A stretch of 34,129 bases of DNA from Dehalococcoidales bacterium. Its GTDB lineage: Bacteria > Chloroflexota > Dehalococcoidia > Dehalococcoidales > CSSed11-197. Below are positions 31,522 to 34,129 of the stretch, piece by piece; the stretch's first letter is position 1; each line of letters begins with the position of its first letter. A program made the translations under genes and the position numbers. Where the stretch lies: NCBI GenBank assembly GCA_028716145.1, contig JAQUQL010000006.1, positions 1-34,129 on the forward strand. The letters run 5' to 3'. Under the pieces are notes generated by a model. That model was not told the DNA's origin. It made no database searches and saw nothing but the letters and a program-made list of their open reading frames with translations.

Positions 31522-33462
31522 TTGACCGCAACCGATAAAAAATCAAAATCCTGCCAAAATAGCGAAGCTTCCCATTGCCATGATTGTGATGAAAAGGTTT
31601 TTAATACCACCCGAGAGCTCTTCTCGATCGGCGTTTCCTTGGTTCTTTTCATTATCGGGATAGTTTTCTATCGGCCTCTCCATGACACGCCTTTCAGCAT
31701 TGGAGAATATGCAGTGCTGATAACAGCATACCTGTTAAGCGGGTGGCAGGTTTTATGGGCAGCTTTGCGCAATTTGACCCATGGGAAAGTGTTTGATGAA
31801 AATTTTCTGATGGCGCTGGCAACAGCCAGCGCCATCGCCATTCACCAGCTGCCGGAAGCGGTTGCTGTTATGCTTTTTTACCGAACCGGCGAATTCCTGC
31901 AGGAGCTCTCGGTCAATCGTTCACGCAGATCGATAAAAGCCCTGCTTGACACACGCCCGGACTATGCCAGCATTATCACTGAAACAGGGCTTAAAAAAGT
32001 CTCGTCCCAGGAAGTGGAGATAGGGGACAGTATAATTGTAAAAACTGGGGAAAGGATCCCGCTGGACGGTATTGTGATGGAGGGGCAAAGCCTGGTTGAT
32101 ACCTCAGCTCTTACTGGAGAATATGTTCCCAGGCACACCAGTAAAGGCGGCATTGTATTGGCCGGAACTATCATTAAGACCGGATCACTAACAATAAAAA
32201 TAACAAAAAAGTTCGCTGATTCCTCAATATCTCAAGTGTTAAATCTTGTGGAAAACTTGACATCCAGAAAGGCCCCTACCGAAAAATTTATTACAAGGTT
32301 CACCAGGTACTACACACCGGCAATTGTCATTAGCGCTCTTTTTGTTGCAATCATCCCTCCGCTGTTTTTCACAGGAGCAACATTTTCCGAGTGGATTTAC
32401 CGGGCCCTTGTCCTGCTGGTGATTTCTTGCCCATGTGCTCTGGTGATAAGCGTGCCTCTTGGATATTTTGGCGGTATCGGTGGAGCTTCTCGCAGGGGCA
32501 TCCTCATAAAAGGCGCAGCCTTTCTTGATACCCTCACTGAAATCAAAACTGCCGTTTTTGACAAGACTGGCACACTTACCAGAGGAGTATTTAAAGTAAA
32601 GGAGATTGTCTCCCACAATGGATATAGCAAGGAAGACCTGCTGAGGCTTTCTGCAATTGCCGAATCCCACTCAAACCACCCGATTGCACAATCCGTTCTC
32701 CAGGCATACGGAAAACAGCCGGACTCTGCCAGTATAAAGGATCATTTTGAATTCCCGGGGATGGGAATCACTGCAAAGATCAACGGGCGTTCAATTATTG
32801 TGGGGAGCGACCGTTTTCTTCACAGGCAGGGCATCTCACACAATGAAGCCGCATACTCGGCAGGAGGAACTGTGGTGCATGTGGCAATTGATGGCAGGTA
32901 CGCTGGATACATTGTTATTTCTGACGAGGTTAAAAGCGACGCAGTGGAAACAATACGCTCCTTGAAGAAGTTGGGGATAAAGGAAACTGTTATGCTCACC
33001 GGAGATACCAGAGATGCTGCGGCAGCTATCGCTAAAAAAGTGGGAATAGACAAGTTCCTTGCCGAACTTCTACCTGAGGATAAAGTAAAAGCTCTTGAAG
33101 CTTTAAAAGCAGGTTCGGGCAAAAAAGAAAAGATCGCTTTCGTTGGAGATGGAATAAATGATGCCCCGGTGATTGCTCTTGCCGATGTCGGCATAGCCAT
33201 GGGAGGCCTTGGTTCTGATGCAGCAATCGAGACCTCAGATGTGGTAATTATGACCGATGCTCCTTCAAAACTACCTGAGGCAATCAAACTTGCAAGAAAA
33301 ACACGAGCTATTATATGGCAGAATATCGCACTGGCGTTTGTGATAAAGGGGGTTTTCATATACCTGGGTATTGCAGGAATAGCGACCATCTGGGGAGCAG
33401 TATTTGCAGATGTGGGCGTAGCTCTGCTGGCAGTACTAAACTCTACCCGGGCTATGAGATAG
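31522..33462 (+). CDS. Zn/Cd/Pb-transporting P-type ATPase (P1B-2)
   Basis: 646 residues. Eight membrane segments are expected. Motifs: SALTGE (195-200), ISCPCAL (CPC 303-305), phosphorylated D347 in DKTGTLT, SNHP (384-387), GDGINDAP, and a last helix pair with VIKG and FADVGVALLAVLNSTR, the Lys and Asp that mark the ZntA-like group. There is no HMA domain; a short N-tail has C11, H18, C19, H20, C22 (CQNSEASHCHDC), which may bind metal. TTG at 31522 has GAGGG upstream. It is the probable target of the adjacent ArsR sensor and exports Zn, Cd or Pb from the cytoplasm. Confidence 0.94.
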   Translation: MTATDKKSKSCQNSEASHCHDCDEKVFNTTRELFSIGVSLVLFIIGIVFYRPLHDTPFSIGEYAVLITAYLLSGWQVLWAALRNLTHGKVFDENFLMALATASAIAIHQLPEAVAVMLFYRTGEFLQELSVNRSRRSIKALLDTRPDYASIITETGLKKVSSQEVEIGDSIIVKTGERIPLDGIVMEGQSLVDTSALTGEYVPRHTSKGGIVLAGTIIKTGSLTIKITKKFADSSISQVLNLVENLTSRKAPTEKFITRFTRYYTPAIVISALFVAIIPPLFFTGATFSEWIYRALVLLVISCPCALVISVPLGYFGGIGGASRRGILIKGAAFLDTLTEIKTAVFDKTGTLTRGVFKVKEIVSHNGYSKEDLLRLSAIAESHSNHPIAQSVLQAYGKQPDSASIKDHFEFPGMGITAKINGRSIIVGSDRFLHRQGISHNEAAYSAGGTVVHVAIDGRYAGYIVISDEVKSDAVETIRSLKKLGIKETVMLTGDTRDAAAAIAKKVGIDKFLAELLPEDKVKALEALKAGSGKKEKIAFVGDGINDAPVIALADVGIAMGGLGSDAAIETSDVVIMTDAPSKLPEAIKLARKTRAIIWQNIALAFVIKGVFIYLGIAGIATIWGAVFADVGVALLAVLNSTRAMR

Positions 33463-33644
33463 ACTAAACATATTACAAACTCAGAAGGATTCAACCCACC
33501 AGAGCCTGCGGCCAATACGCTCGGCTGGTTTCATGCGTGATAAATGTGTTTTGATAAAACTGCGGCTTGCCTGAAAACGCCGCCGGAGCATAAATCGGTA
33601 CAAAACGGTTCCAAGCCGGTTACCAGGGAAGCCCCTGCCAGGGT
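33463..33644. other. Gap between the ATPase and the TipAS gene
   Basis: No convincing gene. A 60-codon Arg-rich minus-strand frame (33481-33663) exists but overlaps the TipAS gene and has no recognisable domain. Inverted arms ACCAGGGA (33622-33629) and TCCCTGGT (33648-33655) could form a hairpin around the TipAS stop codon. Confidence 0.4.
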
Positions 33645-34129
33645 TTATCCCTGGTGAGAGCAATAGTATTCTATGGCTTTGGTGAGAAACTCAGGCAGGT
33701 CTGCATGGATACCCCTGAAGTACTTTGCAAATCTGGCATCCTCGCTATAGCTAAGCCCCAACCCCAATACAGCTTCATCCGAATACTGATGGAAGTTTTC
33801 CAGCCACTGCCGCCATCTGGTTACCAATTCCTGGACCTCCGGGCTTTCAAAACCTTTCGGCATATTATCGCTGATGTCCTTAAATATTTTTCCGCCCTCG
33901 GCCTGCACCATGGCAAACTTCTCCTTGCCCATGTTTACGATGCGCTTCTCGCTCTCCTGAAGCGTCTTTTCGCCCCAGCGCTGGCGCACCTCTTCGCGGT
34001 ATTTCTCAATCTGTTCGTTGCTAAAACCCTCGTAAAACTCTTTAATCTGCATCTTTATTTCCCCTTTTAATTCTTTGATAGTCTTATCCACAGTTGATAA
34101 AAGATGATTTATTCTCTCGGCTTTTTTGC
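33645..34129 (-). CDS. MerR-family regulator, TipAS-domain C-terminal part (cut by right edge)
   Basis: The frame is open to the right edge: upstream of an in-frame GTG at 34091 the codons read KKAERINHLLSTVDKTIKELKGEIKM without a stop, so the gene extends beyond the window. KKAERINHLLSTVDKTIKELKG is the typical coiled-coil linker of MerR proteins, and the rest (about 140 residues) is a TipAS antibiotic-recognition domain: QIKEFYEGFSNEQIEKYREEVRQRWGEKTLQESE and ending in RGIHADLPEFLTKAIEYYCSHQG. Full proteins have an N-terminal MerR helix-turn-helix and act as drug-responsive activators. The ligand is unknown. Confidence 0.85.
   Translation of the reverse strand, partial: KKAERINHLLSTVDKTIKELKGEIKMQIKEFYEGFSNEQIEKYREEVRQRWGEKTLQESEKRIVNMGKEKFAMVQAEGGKIFKDISDNMPKGFESPEVQELVTRWRQWLENFHQYSDEAVLGLGLSYSEDARFAKYFRGIHADLPEFLTKAIEYYCSHQG

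Noticed and set aside
33481-33663. 60-codon minus-strand Arg-rich frame after the P-type ATPase.
   Set aside because: No recognisable domain, TTG start inside the TipAS gene, and composition like a shadow frame.

Overview
The window is a gene-dense bacterial chromosome segment with short intergenic gaps, convergent genes whose stop codons overlap, and many GTG/TTG starts. The housekeeping content (L21/L27/L31 ribosomal proteins, GltX plus GatC/GatA instead of a glutaminyl-tRNA synthetase, TrpS, IspH, HisI/HisA, PyrD, RarA), the anaerobe-type genes (rubrerythrin, two radical SAM enzymes with N-terminal Cys clusters, a multihaem cytochrome) and the DUF1385 gene beside the ribosomal genes suggest an anaerobic, possibly Dehalococcoidia-like (Chloroflexota) bacterium. 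This placement is inference; no decisive taxonomic marker was seen.

Layout. 1-1203 (-): a membrane protein cut by the left edge, and rubrerythrin. 1456-3272 (+): rplU-rpmA-rpmE, a terminator, then DUF1385. 3269-4802 (-): NfeD-like protein, hisA, hisI. 4972-5106 (+): a 44-residue Lys-rich protein. 5103-9940 (-): DksA/TraR-like protein, lspA, RluD-type synthase, RDD protein, gltX, radical SAM protein. 10264-12784 (+): pyrD and a serine hydrolase. 12850-18094 (+): gatC-gatA, an ABC-2 exporter, an Lrp regulator and an aminotransferase. 18098-19988 (-): ispH and trpS. 20167-21438 (+): two lipoproteins and two very small proteins sharing a C-terminal motif. 21591-27138 (-): EamA transporter, AmmeMemoRadiSam pair, PH-like membrane protein, rarA, small zinc-finger protein. 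27391-29058 (+): octahaem nitrite-reductase-like lipoprotein. 29236-29412 (+): a 58-residue Gly/Asp-rich peptide gene. 29793-30980 (+): iron-type alcohol dehydrogenase. 31115-33462 (+): CadC-like ArsR regulator and Zn/Cd P-type ATPase. 33645-34129 (-): the C-terminal part of a MerR/TipAS regulator cut by the right edge.

How the genes work together. GltX, presumably non-discriminating, and GatCA (GatB elsewhere) would make Gln-tRNA(Gln) by the indirect route. LspA would process the lipoproteins encoded here, including the octahaem protein. The ArsR gene, its operator-like palindrome and the CPC-type ATPase form a self-contained metal-efflux module. The fused MEMO1-AMMECR1 protein and the adjacent radical SAM enzyme form the widely conserved AmmeMemoRadiSam system, whose chemistry I cannot assign.

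Most notable: rplU appears to start at ATT behind a strong Shine-Dalgarno; the octahaem protein has the 3 + CxxCK + 4 haem layout and the Tyr-x-Cys of Thioalkalivibrio-type octahaem nitrite reductases; and several small genes look real (44, 37, 65, 60 and 58 residues), two of which share an EKRYxYLWxRxR tail and one of which carries a duplicated SGDGIxDGSG motif. No tRNA, rRNA, CRISPR array or insertion sequence was recognised.
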